Notes under the pieces: model-generated
The model's database searches: none
Told to the model about the DNA's origin: nothing
Seen by the model: only the letters and a program-made list of their open reading frames with translations
Made by a program: the position numbers and the translations under genes
Source: Ruminococcus sp.
Lineage (GTDB): Bacteria; Bacillota; Clostridia; Oscillospirales; Ruminococcaceae
Assembly: GCA_029063695.1 (NCBI GenBank)
Contig: JAIDNR010000212.1
Coordinates: 1 to 18,429 of the forward strand
Reading direction: 5' to 3'
DNA length: 18,429 nt
In this document: piece by piece, positions 6,247 through 13,380 of the stretch
How the letters are laid out: the number at the start of each line of letters is the position of its first letter
Numbering within the stretch: the first letter of the stretch is position 1

Positions 6247-7479
6247 ATGGATAAGAAAAATATTAAAAAAGTCGTTCTCGCTTACTCAGGCGGTCTTGAT
6301 ACTTCTATCATCATTCCGTGGCTGAAAGAGAACTACAACAACTGTGAAGTAATTGCTGTTTCAGGTGACGTTGGTCAGGGTACTGAGCTTGACGGTCTTG
6401 AGGAAAAGGCTATCAAGACAGGTGCTTCCAAACTCATCGTCTGCGACCTCAAAGAAGAATTTATTCAGGATTATGTTTATCCAACTGTTCAGGCTGGTGC
6501 TATCTACGAGAACAGATATATGCTCGGTACTTCTTTCGCTCGTCCGATTATCGCTAAAAAAATTGCTGAAATCGCTATCGCTGAAGGTGCTGACGCTATC
6601 TGTCACGGCTGCACAGGTAAGGGTAATGACCAGGTTCGTTTTGAACTCGCTATCAAGGCTTTTGCTCCCGAAATGGCTATTATTGCTCCATGGCGTGAAT
6701 GGGATTTGAAGTCCCGTGACCAGGAAATCGATTATGCTGAAGCTCATAATATTCCGCTTAAAATAAACAGAGAGACTAACTATTCAAAGGACAAGAATAT
6801 CTGGCATCTCTCTCATGAAGGTCTTGACCTCGAAGACCCTGCTAATGAACCACAGTATGAGAAGCCCGGTTTCCTTGAAATGGGCGTTTCTCCGATTGAT
6901 GCTCCTGACAAGCCTACTTATATCACTATCCACTTTGAAAAGGGTATTCCTACAATGCTCGACGGTAAGGAAATGAACGGCGTTGAAATGGTTACTGCTC
7001 TCAACAAGCTCGGCGGTGAAAACGGTATTGGTCTTGCTGACCTCGTTGAAAACCGTCTCGTTGGTATGAAGTCAAGAGGTGTGTACGAAACTCCGGGTGG
7101 TGCTATTCTTTATCATGCTCATGAAGTTCTCGAAACTATCACTATTGACAAGGAAACTGCTCGTATCAAGCAGTATCTCGGCATAAAGTTCGCTGACATC
7201 GTTTACAACGGTCAGTGGTATACTCCTCTCCGTGAGGCTATGAGTGCTTTCGTTACTGAAACTCAGAAAACTGTTACAGGCGATGTTAAACTCAAGCTCT
7301 ACAAGGGCAATATCATCAATGCTGGCGTTACTTCTCCTTATACTCTCTATGATGAGGAAGTCGCTACTTTCGATGAAGATGAAGTTTATGACCAGAAGGA
7401 CAGTGCAGGTTTCATCAATCTCTTCGGTCTGCCTATCAAGGTCAAGGCTCAGCTCGATAAGAAGAGAAACAATAAGTAA
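6247..7479 (+). CDS. argG: argininosuccinate synthase
   Basis: A 410-residue ArgG that joins citrulline and aspartate using ATP to give argininosuccinate, the penultimate step of arginine synthesis. The N-terminal PP-loop AYSGGLDTS (Ser14-Ser20) marks the ATP pyrophosphatase fold. Further ArgG hallmarks are CHGCTGKGNDQVRFE, the APWREW segment, the N-x-WHLS-x-EG-x-x-LEDP motif, and the C-terminal tetramerisation region. Length is normal for the family. ATG 6247 is preferred over the in-frame ATG at 6232 because GGAGGAG (6234-6240) is its ribosome binding site. It is the first gene of the cluster, directly behind a promoter and two ARG-box-like sites. Its codon use is noticeably richer in C- and G-ending codons than the small genes around it, as expected for a well-expressed gene. 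Confidence 0.98.
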   Translation: MDKKNIKKVVLAYSGGLDTSIIIPWLKENYNNCEVIAVSGDVGQGTELDGLEEKAIKTGASKLIVCDLKEEFIQDYVYPTVQAGAIYENRYMLGTSFARPIIAKKIAEIAIAEGADAICHGCTGKGNDQVRFELAIKAFAPEMAIIAPWREWDLKSRDQEIDYAEAHNIPLKINRETNYSKDKNIWHLSHEGLDLEDPANEPQYEKPGFLEMGVSPIDAPDKPTYITIHFEKGIPTMLDGKEMNGVEMVTALNKLGGENGIGLADLVENRLVGMKSRGVYETPGGAILYHAHEVLETITIDKETARIKQYLGIKFADIVYNGQWYTPLREAMSAFVTETQKTVTGDVKLKLYKGNIINAGVTSPYTLYDEEVATFDEDEVYDQKDSAGFINLFGLPIKVKAQLDKKRNNK

Positions 7480-7506
7480 TTTTGTAATCATATATATTTA
7501 TTCTAC

Positions 7507-7530
7507 ACGGGCAGGAGAACTCCTGCCTGT
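7507..7530 (+). terminator. strong hairpin after argG (terminator or attenuator)
   Basis: ACGGGCAGGA (7507-7516) pairs with TCCTGCCTGT (7521-7530) across a 4-nt GAAC loop; the only non-Watson-Crick pair is one G-T. The stem is G+C-rich, but the following sequence (TGTAATTTAAATT) lacks a solid T-run. It may therefore be a partial terminator, a processing site or an mRNA-stabilising hairpin at the 3' end of the argG message, leaving reduced read-through into the downstream genes. Confidence 0.55.
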
Positions 7531-7554
7531 TGTAATTTAAATTAGGTGTTAAAT

Positions 7555-8025
7555 ATGAAAGTAATCAAGAAAATATTTCGCTTCATATTCATTCTGGCAT
7601 TAACGCTGATTTTAATGCTTGTGATTTTACTTATGTATATATTTATACCACAATCCATTGAATATTCAAAATATAAAGAAACAGGTGTTATGAAAAACGG
7701 CAGTCTTTGTATATCCCATATGTGCGAAGGTGCGGGAGGCTGGGCGGAAAAATATTATAATTCCAACGACAGCGTTTTAGAAGAGGCTGATGAGTTTGTG
7801 GTCTCAAGAAGTATTGGCAGTGCTGTCGGTACTGTTTTCGGAAAAGTATATAAGCCTGTAAATTCCGGAACATCTGATATATATGTGGGATATGCTACTT
7901 ATGGCGGTGAACCTATTAACCATTTTGAACTATATCACATTGAAGTTGACAAGGATTTGAATATAACCTATAGCGTTGAGATTATCAACAAGGAACAATT
8001 TGAACAGAATTATAAAGGAGATTGA
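7555..8025 (+). CDS. membrane-anchored protein of unknown function between argG and the argH remnant
   Basis: A 156-residue protein with one strongly hydrophobic N-terminal helix (about residues 6-33) and a 120-residue hydrophilic part that should face outside. The outer part contains Cys residues in SLCISHMCEGAGGW and a probably beta-stranded C-terminal half (YVGYATYGGEPINHFELYHIEVDKD). I recognise no family. ATG 7555 is preferred to the in-frame GTG at 7546, which forms part of the AGGTG ribosome binding site (7544-7548). Its last codons overlap the AAAGGAG that served the original argH start, and its stop lies 5 nt before that start. The ancestral order was therefore argG, this gene, argH, tightly packed. 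The role is unknown. Confidence 0.7.
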   Translation: MKVIKKIFRFIFILALTLILMLVILLMYIFIPQSIEYSKYKETGVMKNGSLCISHMCEGAGGWAEKYYNSNDSVLEEADEFVVSRSIGSAVGTVFGKVYKPVNSGTSDIYVGYATYGGEPINHFELYHIEVDKDLNITYSVEIINKEQFEQNYKGD

Positions 8026-8030
8026 AATTT

Positions 8031-8156
8031 ATGGCTGATATGATGTGGGCAGGAAGATTTTCTAAACAAGTTGATGATACTGTCAACGCTTTCAATTCTT
8101 CCATTGCCTTTGACGGACGTAGGTAGTATCGCTCATGATACTATGCTCGGCGACTG
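8031..8156 (+). pseudogene. decayed duplicate of the argH 5' end
   Basis: This 126-nt piece matches the first 146 nt of the intact argH (8807-8952). From 8031 to 8117 there are four mismatches in 87 nt, all at third codon positions and all synonymous (Ala, Ser, Gln, Asp). A 20-nt deletion then shifts the frame, and 8125-8156 match 29 of 32 bases. Homology stops after 8156. The reading frame from ATG 8031 ends at TAG 8124-8126, so at most a 31-residue peptide (MADMMWAGRFSK onward) is made. The remnant keeps a good ribosome binding site (AAAGGAG, 8014-8020) and the tight 5-nt spacing from the upstream gene. This suggests that it marks the original argH start and that the downstream copy is the later arrival. 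Confidence 0.9.
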
Positions 8157-8165
8157 ATGTAAGAT

Positions 8166-8372
8166 ATGGTATCAAAGAAAGGTAAACGAAAAATTATATT
8201 TGATGATTCTGTTTACTATTGGTATGTTAGAATAGAAAACAACAGTCACAGATTGCATATAATATCTGATGATAAAAAGCTACACTTGGAATATCCGTTT
8301 ATTGATACTGAATTACCTGTTACACCTAAAGTAATAGCAAATCATTTGAAAAAATATTTTAATAACACTTAG
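8166..8372 (+). CDS. small basic protein of unknown function in the argH insertion
   Basis: A 68-residue protein without signal peptide or membrane segment. It begins with a basic stretch (MVSKKGKRK), then a probably all-beta region with IIFDDSVYYWYVR and LHIISDDKKLHLEYP, and ends in a helix after VTPKVIANHLKKY. The order 'basic start, Y-x-W-x-V strand, SDDKK-x-x-x-x-YP, TPK-helix' looks to me like a recurring family of small uncharacterised bacterial proteins, but I cannot name it. An in-frame stop at 8160 makes ATG 8166 the earliest start, and no clear ribosome binding site precedes it. Translation may depend on ribosomes ending in the argH remnant. It is strongly A+T-rich compared with the arg genes, and it is probably read from the arg promoter. 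Confidence 0.65.
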   Translation: MVSKKGKRKIIFDDSVYYWYVRIENNSHRLHIISDDKKLHLEYPFIDTELPVTPKVIANHLKKYFNNT

Positions 8373-8436
8373 TTGCACTTTAAAATTAAGATAAATCGGA
8401 ATTTAACTATAAATTGATAAATGGAGAAATAAAAAT

Positions 8437-8772
8437 TTGAAAATTATAATTAAAGAAGAAATAATCTGTGATTATAATAATATAAAGAAGTATCTGCCTT
8501 CACAGTATGCTTCTTTAGTAGATAGAAGCTTTTATGGAAAGACTGTGACTTTAATTTTTTTTCCTGATAATAAAAGGACTGTTACAAGCAGTAACATTAT
8601 TAAGGCTCGTAAAAAATTAAAAAATACTGATATTATTATATTATATATTGCTCGTTGTTTTACTATTGAAGCAACAAAAGTTATAAGTGAAAGTAATGGA
8701 GTAGCACTTTCTTTAATCAACTTTCTGTGGACTGATGACAGTTATAATCAGATTCGTGGAGGGACAATATAA
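8437..8772 (+). CDS. small uncharacterised protein in the argH insertion, TTG start
   Basis: A 111-residue soluble protein starting at TTG 8437, with GGAG (8423-8426) 10 nt before it and no better in-frame ATG nearby. The C-terminal half alternates strand and helix: DIIILYIARCF, then TIEATKVISESN, then GVALSLINFLWTD, ending DSYNQIRGGTI. This strand-helix-strand order faintly recalls the C-terminal part of PD-(D/E)xK nuclease folds (as in Mrr-like proteins), but no catalytic motif is visible and I do not claim homology. The N-terminal half contains YNNIKKYLP and a beta-like YGKTVTLIFFPDNKRTV segment. It is co-oriented with the 68-residue gene 64 nt upstream and is equally A+T-rich, so the two probably arrived together. 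The function is unknown. Confidence 0.65.
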   Translation: MKIIIKEEIICDYNNIKKYLPSQYASLVDRSFYGKTVTLIFFPDNKRTVTSSNIIKARKKLKNTDIIILYIARCFTIEATKVISESNGVALSLINFLWTDDSYNQIRGGTI

Positions 8773-8806
8773 ATTTTAATAACTCTAAAACGATAGGAGA
8801 AAAATT

Positions 8807-8952
8807 ATGGCTGATATGATGTGGGCTGGAAGATTTTCCAAACAGGTTGACGATACTGTCAACGCTTTCAATTCTTCCATTGCCTTTGACGGATGTATGT
8901 ACAAACATGACATACAGGGAAGTATCGCTCATGCTACTATGTTAGGCGACTG
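8807..8952 (+). repeat. downstream copy of the argH 5' direct repeat
   Basis: This is the intact partner of the remnant at 8031-8156, in the same orientation. Matching blocks are 8031-8117 with 8807-8893 (83 of 87 identical) and 8125-8156 with 8921-8952 (29 of 32 identical). The 27 nt between blocks here correspond to only 7 nt in the remnant. The repeat could support recombination that deletes the insertion. That would place this copy's body behind the original ribosome binding site and restore a normal argH. Confidence 0.9.
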
Positions 8953-10201
8953 CGGTATTATTCCAAAAGACGACAGCGTTAAAATTATTGATGAACTCAA
9001 AAAAATATCCGCTGATATTGAATCAGGTGACTTACAGCTTGACCCGTCCGCCGAAGATATTCATATGTTTATTGAAGCTGAACTTACCAAGCGTATCGGT
9101 GATGTGGGAAAAAGACTTCACACCGCCCGTTCACGCAATGACCAGGTTGCTCTTGATTTACGTCTTTATCTTCGTGACGAAATAAAGGAAATTCAGGAAC
9201 TTGTTATTAAGTTAATCAATACTGTTATTGATATTGCTAAACAGCATACCGAAACCGTTATGCCTGGCTATACTCATCTCCAGAGGGCACAGCCGATTAC
9301 TTTCGCTCATCATCTTATGGCTTATGTTGCTATGCTTCTACGTGACCTTGAAAGACTTGGTGATGTAAACAAGCGAATGAATTATTGTCCGCTTGGCTGT
9401 GGTGCGTTGGCTGGTACTACTTACAAGACCAACAGACAGCAGACTTCCGATTTGCTCGGTTTTACTGCTCCCATGGAAAACAGTCTCGACGGAGTTTCCG
9501 ACAGGGATTACTGTATTGAACTCAACTGTGCTCTTTCGCTTATAATGACCCACTTATCACGCTTTTCAGAGGAGATTATTCTCTGGTGTTCGTGGGAGTT
9601 CAAGTTCATTGAACTCGATGACGCTTTTGCTACAGGTTCTTCTATTATGCCACAAAAGAAAAATCCTGATGTCACTGAACTTATCCGTGGCAAGACGGGC
9701 AGAGTAAATGGAAATCTTGTTACTCTCCTCACCATGATGAAAGGTATTCCGCTTGCTTACAATAAGGATATGCAGGAGGACAAAGAGGCGATTTTTGATT
9801 CAGTTGATAATGTTAAGCTCTGTGTAAAGACTTTTATTCCAATGCTCGCTACTATGCGTGTGCTTAAAGACAATATGCGTAATGCGGCGGCAAAAGGATT
9901 TATCAATGCAACTGACTGTGCCGATTATCTCGTCAAAAAAGGTATGCCGTTCCGTGATGCTTATAAGATTACAGGTACTCTTGTTGCTCTCTGTATTGAA
10001 AAAGGTCTTACTCTTGAAACTCTGCCGATTGAGGAATATCAGAAAATGACTGAGCTTTTCACTGAGGACGTTTATCAGGCTATAAGTCTTGATACCTGTG
10101 TGAAAGAACGCAAGTCATATGGTGCACCTGCTCCCGATGCTGTTGTGGTGCAGATTGAAAATGCCGAAAAAAAGTTAGACGAAATTGTTGATTTAATATG
10201 A
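8807..10201 (+). CDS. argH: argininosuccinate lyase
   Basis: A 464-residue ArgH that splits argininosuccinate into arginine and fumarate, the last step of the pathway; it acts as a homotetramer. It shows MWAGRFSK at the N-terminus, HTARSRNDQVALDLRLYLRD, the GYTHLQRAQPITFAHH motif with a catalytic His, and the mobile signature loop GSSIMPQKKNPD (from Gly277). Length is normal. The start is ATG 8807 with AGGAG just upstream (8795-8799), a ribosome binding site unrelated to the one before the 8031 remnant. The first 146 nt are a near copy of that remnant, so this 5' end is the replacement one. The stop overlaps the next gene by 4 nt (ATGA). Confidence 0.98.
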   Translation: MADMMWAGRFSKQVDDTVNAFNSSIAFDGCMYKHDIQGSIAHATMLGDCGIIPKDDSVKIIDELKKISADIESGDLQLDPSAEDIHMFIEAELTKRIGDVGKRLHTARSRNDQVALDLRLYLRDEIKEIQELVIKLINTVIDIAKQHTETVMPGYTHLQRAQPITFAHHLMAYVAMLLRDLERLGDVNKRMNYCPLGCGALAGTTYKTNRQQTSDLLGFTAPMENSLDGVSDRDYCIELNCALSLIMTHLSRFSEEIILWCSWEFKFIELDDAFATGSSIMPQKKNPDVTELIRGKTGRVNGNLVTLLTMMKGIPLAYNKDMQEDKEAIFDSVDNVKLCVKTFIPMLATMRVLKDNMRNAAAKGFINATDCADYLVKKGMPFRDAYKITGTLVALCIEKGLTLETLPIEEYQKMTELFTEDVYQAISLDTCVKERKSYGAPAPDAVVVQIENAEKKLDEIVDLI

Positions 10202-10440
10202 GTAAAAAGGATTTGATGTTCATACTGGGTCTTACACTGCTTATGGGTGTTCTGTGGGTTGCCGGCGAGGTTGTTATGGGATTGTGGATTGCTGTGAATA
10301 CGGCAGGTCATATTGCTTATTTTGTTACAATTGTTGCAGTAACTCTTGTTATAAGTGTGTGGCACTCCATGAAAGAGGACGAATCAGACCTCAAAGACCC
10401 TAAACGTGCGAAATATGAACGAAAAACTAAGAAAAAATAA
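10198..10440 (+). CDS. small two-helix membrane protein between argH and argC
   Basis: An 80-residue protein with two predicted transmembrane helices (about residues 7-31 and 36-57) and a charged C-terminal tail, first acidic (KEDESDLKD) then very basic (RAKYERKTKKK). Its ATG overlaps the argH stop in an ATGA junction, so it is probably translated by coupling, and argC begins 11 nt after its stop. No family is recognised. The tight position between two arginine-pathway genes shows co-expression but not function. A membrane peptide linked to arginine or ornithine transport, or to local enzyme recruitment, is speculation. Confidence 0.7.
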   Translation: MSKKDLMFILGLTLLMGVLWVAGEVVMGLWIAVNTAGHIAYFVTIVAVTLVISVWHSMKEDESDLKDPKRAKYERKTKKK

Positions 10441-10451
10441 GGTGTTTGATT

Positions 10452-11396
10452 ATGGTTAAAGTATATATTGACGGTCAGGAAGGTACTACGGGACTGAAAA
10501 TTACAGAACGTTTCGAGGGTAGAAATGATATTGAAGTTATTCGTATTTCTGAGGAAAAACGTAAAGATTCCTTTGAACGTGCGAGACTTATAAACAGTGC
10601 CGATTACGTTTTTCTCTGTCTGCCCGATGAGGCGTCAAGAGAGGCTGTTTCGTTTGTCGATAATGACCATGTAAGAATTATTGACGCTTCAACGGCTCAC
10701 AGAACAAATCCAAACTGGGCTTACGGTTTTCCCGAACTTTCGGCTGAACACAGACAGAAGATTGCGGCTTCAAACAGAGTTGCCGTTCCCGGCTGTTATG
10801 CAAGCGGTTTTGCTTCCATAGTTTATCCGCTTGTGAAAAATAATATCATTCCAGACGATTATCCTGTGTTTGCTTATGCTACATCAGGATACAGCGGTGC
10901 AGGCAAAAAGGCTATTGCGGTCTATGAAAGTGACGAAAAACCGTATGAGTTCAACAGTCCGAGACAGTATGCAATGTCGCAGCAGCATAAGCATCTTCCT
11001 GAAATGCAGGCTGTTTCAGGTCTGAAATACAAGCCTATGTTCAATCCTATAGTATGCGATTATTTCAGCGGTATGGTTGTTTCTGTGCCGATTCAGTCAA
11101 GGACGCTTGCAAATTCAGTGACTGCCGAAAGGATTCATGAGATGTATAAAAAGCATTATGAGGGTGCAAATATGGTTGAGGTTATGCCTCTTATGTCTGC
11201 CGACGAACAGAAATCCTTCTTCCTTGCTTCAAATACTCTCAGCGGACTTAATAAATTACAGGTTTTCGTTTTCGGAAATGATGAACAGATTCTGCTTTGT
11301 GCAAGACTTGATAATCTCGGTAAGGGTGCAAGCGGTGCGGCTGTGCAGTGCCTTAATATTATGATGGGAATTGATGAAACCACAGGGCTTATGTAA
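10452..11396 (+). CDS. argC: N-acetyl-gamma-glutamyl-phosphate reductase
   Basis: A 314-residue ArgC that reduces N-acetyl-gamma-glutamyl phosphate to the semialdehyde with NADPH, the third step of the acetyl route. The length and sequence pattern fit the shorter type-2 ArgC group. Visible are the nucleotide-binding GQEGTTGL near the N-terminus, LCLPDEASRE, DASTAHR, and the catalytic Cys115 in VPGCYASGF. YATSGYSGAG and the HKHLPEM His follow. ATG 10452 is chosen because AAGGTG (10439-10444) is correctly spaced; the in-frame TTG at 10446 is too close to it. The stop codon abuts the ATG of the next gene (TAAATG). Confidence 0.97.
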   Translation: MVKVYIDGQEGTTGLKITERFEGRNDIEVIRISEEKRKDSFERARLINSADYVFLCLPDEASREAVSFVDNDHVRIIDASTAHRTNPNWAYGFPELSAEHRQKIAASNRVAVPGCYASGFASIVYPLVKNNIIPDDYPVFAYATSGYSGAGKKAIAVYESDEKPYEFNSPRQYAMSQQHKHLPEMQAVSGLKYKPMFNPIVCDYFSGMVVSVPIQSRTLANSVTAERIHEMYKKHYEGANMVEVMPLMSADEQKSFFLASNTLSGLNKLQVFVFGNDEQILLCARLDNLGKGASGAAVQCLNIMMGIDETTGLM

Positions 11397-12053
11397 ATGG
11401 CTGATGATAAAAAATCTGTTAAGCTGAGTAATACTATTCCCTATTTTGTACGCATTTTTATTGCGGCGGCTGTTGTTTTCTTCAGCTGGCTTAAACTTGC
11501 TGACAGAAGTATTTATATATTCAATACAGTTTTCAGTTGCTATACATTCGCTTTTTTCAGTGCTTTTACAATTCTGCTTATTTATCTGCTGGACTGTATG
11601 AAAAAAAACAACGGTAACTTCAATTTCAATTCCGGATTTATTATTGTTGTGCTTTGTGCTTTGCTGTTGTGTCTGATTAACAGCGGTGCTGAGGATATAA
11701 AAAATTCCAAAGTGAAAGATGTTCTGCCTGTCGGCACGGTGACTGAGGAAAATCTTGATGTGCCTTCAATTGTTCTGTGTGAAGTGACTGAGTTCAATAA
11801 TATGATGAATGCCGACAGCACTTATATTGACGTTTATCGTGTTAAAGGCAGAATTGCAAAAAAACTCGGCGTTATTGATGAGGTATATTTTTCCGTTGAG
11901 TGCATAAAGGACAATATGTATACCTATTTCATCAATGAGAAGAATAATACTATTACTATTGAATGCTCTTATGGCTTTTTCGGTGACGGTATCGTTGAAA
12001 TGAATCCCGCTTATGAGACGGGAAAAATACAGTATGTTTTTAAATTTGACTGA
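11397..12053 (+). CDS. membrane protein with three helices and a soluble C-terminal domain
   Basis: A 218-residue protein with three hydrophobic segments (about residues 14-36, 40-66, 77-96) followed by about 120 hydrophilic residues. If the N-terminus is cytoplasmic, the C-terminal domain is outside. It contains a probable mixed alpha/beta region with EVTEFNNMMNADSTYIDVYRVKG and a late EVYFSVECIKDN strand. I recognise no family. The ATG directly follows the argC stop and has no good ribosome binding site of its own, so translation probably depends on ribosomes re-initiating after argC. argJ begins 13 nt downstream. It is the third uncharacterised membrane gene in the arginine cluster. Confidence 0.7.
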   Translation: MADDKKSVKLSNTIPYFVRIFIAAAVVFFSWLKLADRSIYIFNTVFSCYTFAFFSAFTILLIYLLDCMKKNNGNFNFNSGFIIVVLCALLLCLINSGAEDIKNSKVKDVLPVGTVTEENLDVPSIVLCEVTEFNNMMNADSTYIDVYRVKGRIAKKLGVIDEVYFSVECIKDNMYTYFINEKNNTITIECSYGFFGDGIVEMNPAYETGKIQYVFKFD

Positions 12054-12066
12054 GGAGTTGATATAA

Positions 12067-13362
12067 ATGGAACTTAAAAAAATCGGTGATGTTAATTTTA
12101 TTGATGGCGGTGTGTGTGCCGCTAAAGGATTCAGAGCAAACGGTATTCAGTGCGGTCTTGCTCATAAACCGCTTAATGATACAGAAAAAAATTCGGCTGT
12201 GTCAAATAATGCAATTCCAGCTGCAAAAAAGAAAAATGACCTTGCTCTTATTGTTGCTGACAAGGAATGTACGGCGGCGGCTGTCTATACTACAAATAAA
12301 GTAAAGGGTGCCCCTATTCTTGTAACTAAAAAGCACCTCGAAAACGGTATTGCAAGAGCTGTTATTGTTAATTCAGTAAATGCCAATACCTGCAATCCCG
12401 ACGGCATGGAAAAGGCAAATAGAATGTGCGAACTTTCTGCTAATCAGCTCGGTATTGCCGCTGATGATGTTATTGTCGCTTCTACAGGTGTTATAGGACA
12501 GGTACTTCCGATTGAACCGATTGAAAACGGTATGCAGGAACTTGCTGACGGTCTCTCTTATGACGGAAATAAACGTGCGTTAGAAGCTATCATGACTACT
12601 GATACTCAGCCAAAGGAAATCGCTCTTGAATTTACTGTCGGCGATAAGGTATGCACTATCGGCGGTATGCTTAAGGGCAGCGGTATGATTCACCCGAATA
12701 TGGCTACTACTCTCACTTTTATCACTACTGATACCGATATTTCCGCTGAACTTCTTCAGCGTGCTTTGAGTGATGTTGTTAAGGTTACTCTCAACCGTGC
12801 AAGTGTTGACGGTGATACTTCAACTAATGATATGGTTTGTATCATGGCTTCGGGTACGGCAGGAAATAAACCGATTACTCATGAAGATGAGAATTTTGAG
12901 GCTTTTGAAAATGCTCTATACAATATCATGATGAATCTTGCAAGAATGATGGCTAAAGACGGTGAGGGTGCTACCAAACTTATCGAGTGTGCCGTTTCCG
13001 GTGCTGAGACTGAGAAAATCGCTGAGACTGTTGCAAAATCTGTTATCACTTCAAGTCTTTTTAAAGCAGCTATGTTTGGTGAGGATGCTAACTGGGGTCG
13101 TATTCTCTGTGCTGTAGGTTATGCTGACGCTGATTTTGATATAAATAAAGTTGATGTCAAAATAGCTTCAAAAAACGGCTGTATTCATGTTTGTGAAAAT
13201 GGTGCAGGAGTTGAGTTTTCTGAGGATACTGCTAAAAAAGTTCTTTCAGAAGATGAAATTCAGATTATTATTTCTCTCGGTAACGGTGCAGGTTCGGCTG
13301 TTGCATGGGGCTGTGACCTCACTTATGATTATGTTAAAATCAACGGCGATTACAGAAGTTAA
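12067..13362 (+). CDS. argJ: bifunctional ornithine acetyltransferase / N-acetylglutamate synthase
   Basis: A 431-residue ArgJ that moves the acetyl group from N-acetylornithine to glutamate, recycling it, and in bifunctional forms also acetylates glutamate from acetyl-CoA. It is made as a precursor that cleaves itself before a Thr: the motif GSGMIHPNMAT is present, with the nucleophile Thr214. Other hallmarks are GGVCAAKGFRANGIQCG, VNSVNANTC, ASTGVIGQ and, near the C-terminus, GEDANWGRI. It is about 20 residues longer than the Bacillus enzyme because of an extra polar stretch at about residues 32-57. The ribosome binding site is GAGG just before the start. No argA is present, as expected for the cyclic route. 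Confidence 0.97.
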   Translation: MELKKIGDVNFIDGGVCAAKGFRANGIQCGLAHKPLNDTEKNSAVSNNAIPAAKKKNDLALIVADKECTAAAVYTTNKVKGAPILVTKKHLENGIARAVIVNSVNANTCNPDGMEKANRMCELSANQLGIAADDVIVASTGVIGQVLPIEPIENGMQELADGLSYDGNKRALEAIMTTDTQPKEIALEFTVGDKVCTIGGMLKGSGMIHPNMATTLTFITTDTDISAELLQRALSDVVKVTLNRASVDGDTSTNDMVCIMASGTAGNKPITHEDENFEAFENALYNIMMNLARMMAKDGEGATKLIECAVSGAETEKIAETVAKSVITSSLFKAAMFGEDANWGRILCAVGYADADFDINKVDVKIASKNGCIHVCENGAGVEFSEDTAKKVLSEDEIQIIISLGNGAGSAVAWGCDLTYDYVKINGDYRS

Positions 13363-13380
13363 TTAAAGGAGACTACTAAA

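Larger units (their letters stand above)
8157..8806 (+). mobile_element. A+T-rich insertion splitting argH from its original start
   Basis: About 650 nt lie between the argH remnant and the intact argH start. The segment contains two small same-strand genes (8166-8372 and 8437-8772), each 27% G+C by hand count, against 37% in a 120-nt sample of argH counted the same way (9121-9240). There is no transposase, integrase or terminal inverted repeat. The only flanking repeats are the two copies of the argH 5' end, in direct orientation. I infer acquisition by recombination, with homology in argH on the right and a non-homologous junction near 8157 on the left. 'Mobile element' is used only in the sense of inserted DNA. 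Confidence 0.6.

Noticed and set aside
6361..7491. Several reverse-strand and alternate-frame open stretches across argG
   Set aside because: They overlap a clear ArgG in full and arise from its biased codon use.
8437..8772. Restriction endonuclease call for the 111-residue protein
   Set aside because: The strand-helix-strand pattern only recalls part of the PD-(D/E)xK fold; no catalytic Asp, Glu and Lys arrangement is visible.
8157..8806. Classical insertion sequence or integron cassette
   Set aside because: No transposase or integrase, no terminal inverted repeats, no short target-site duplication and no attC-like structure were seen; the flanking repeats are argH coding sequence.
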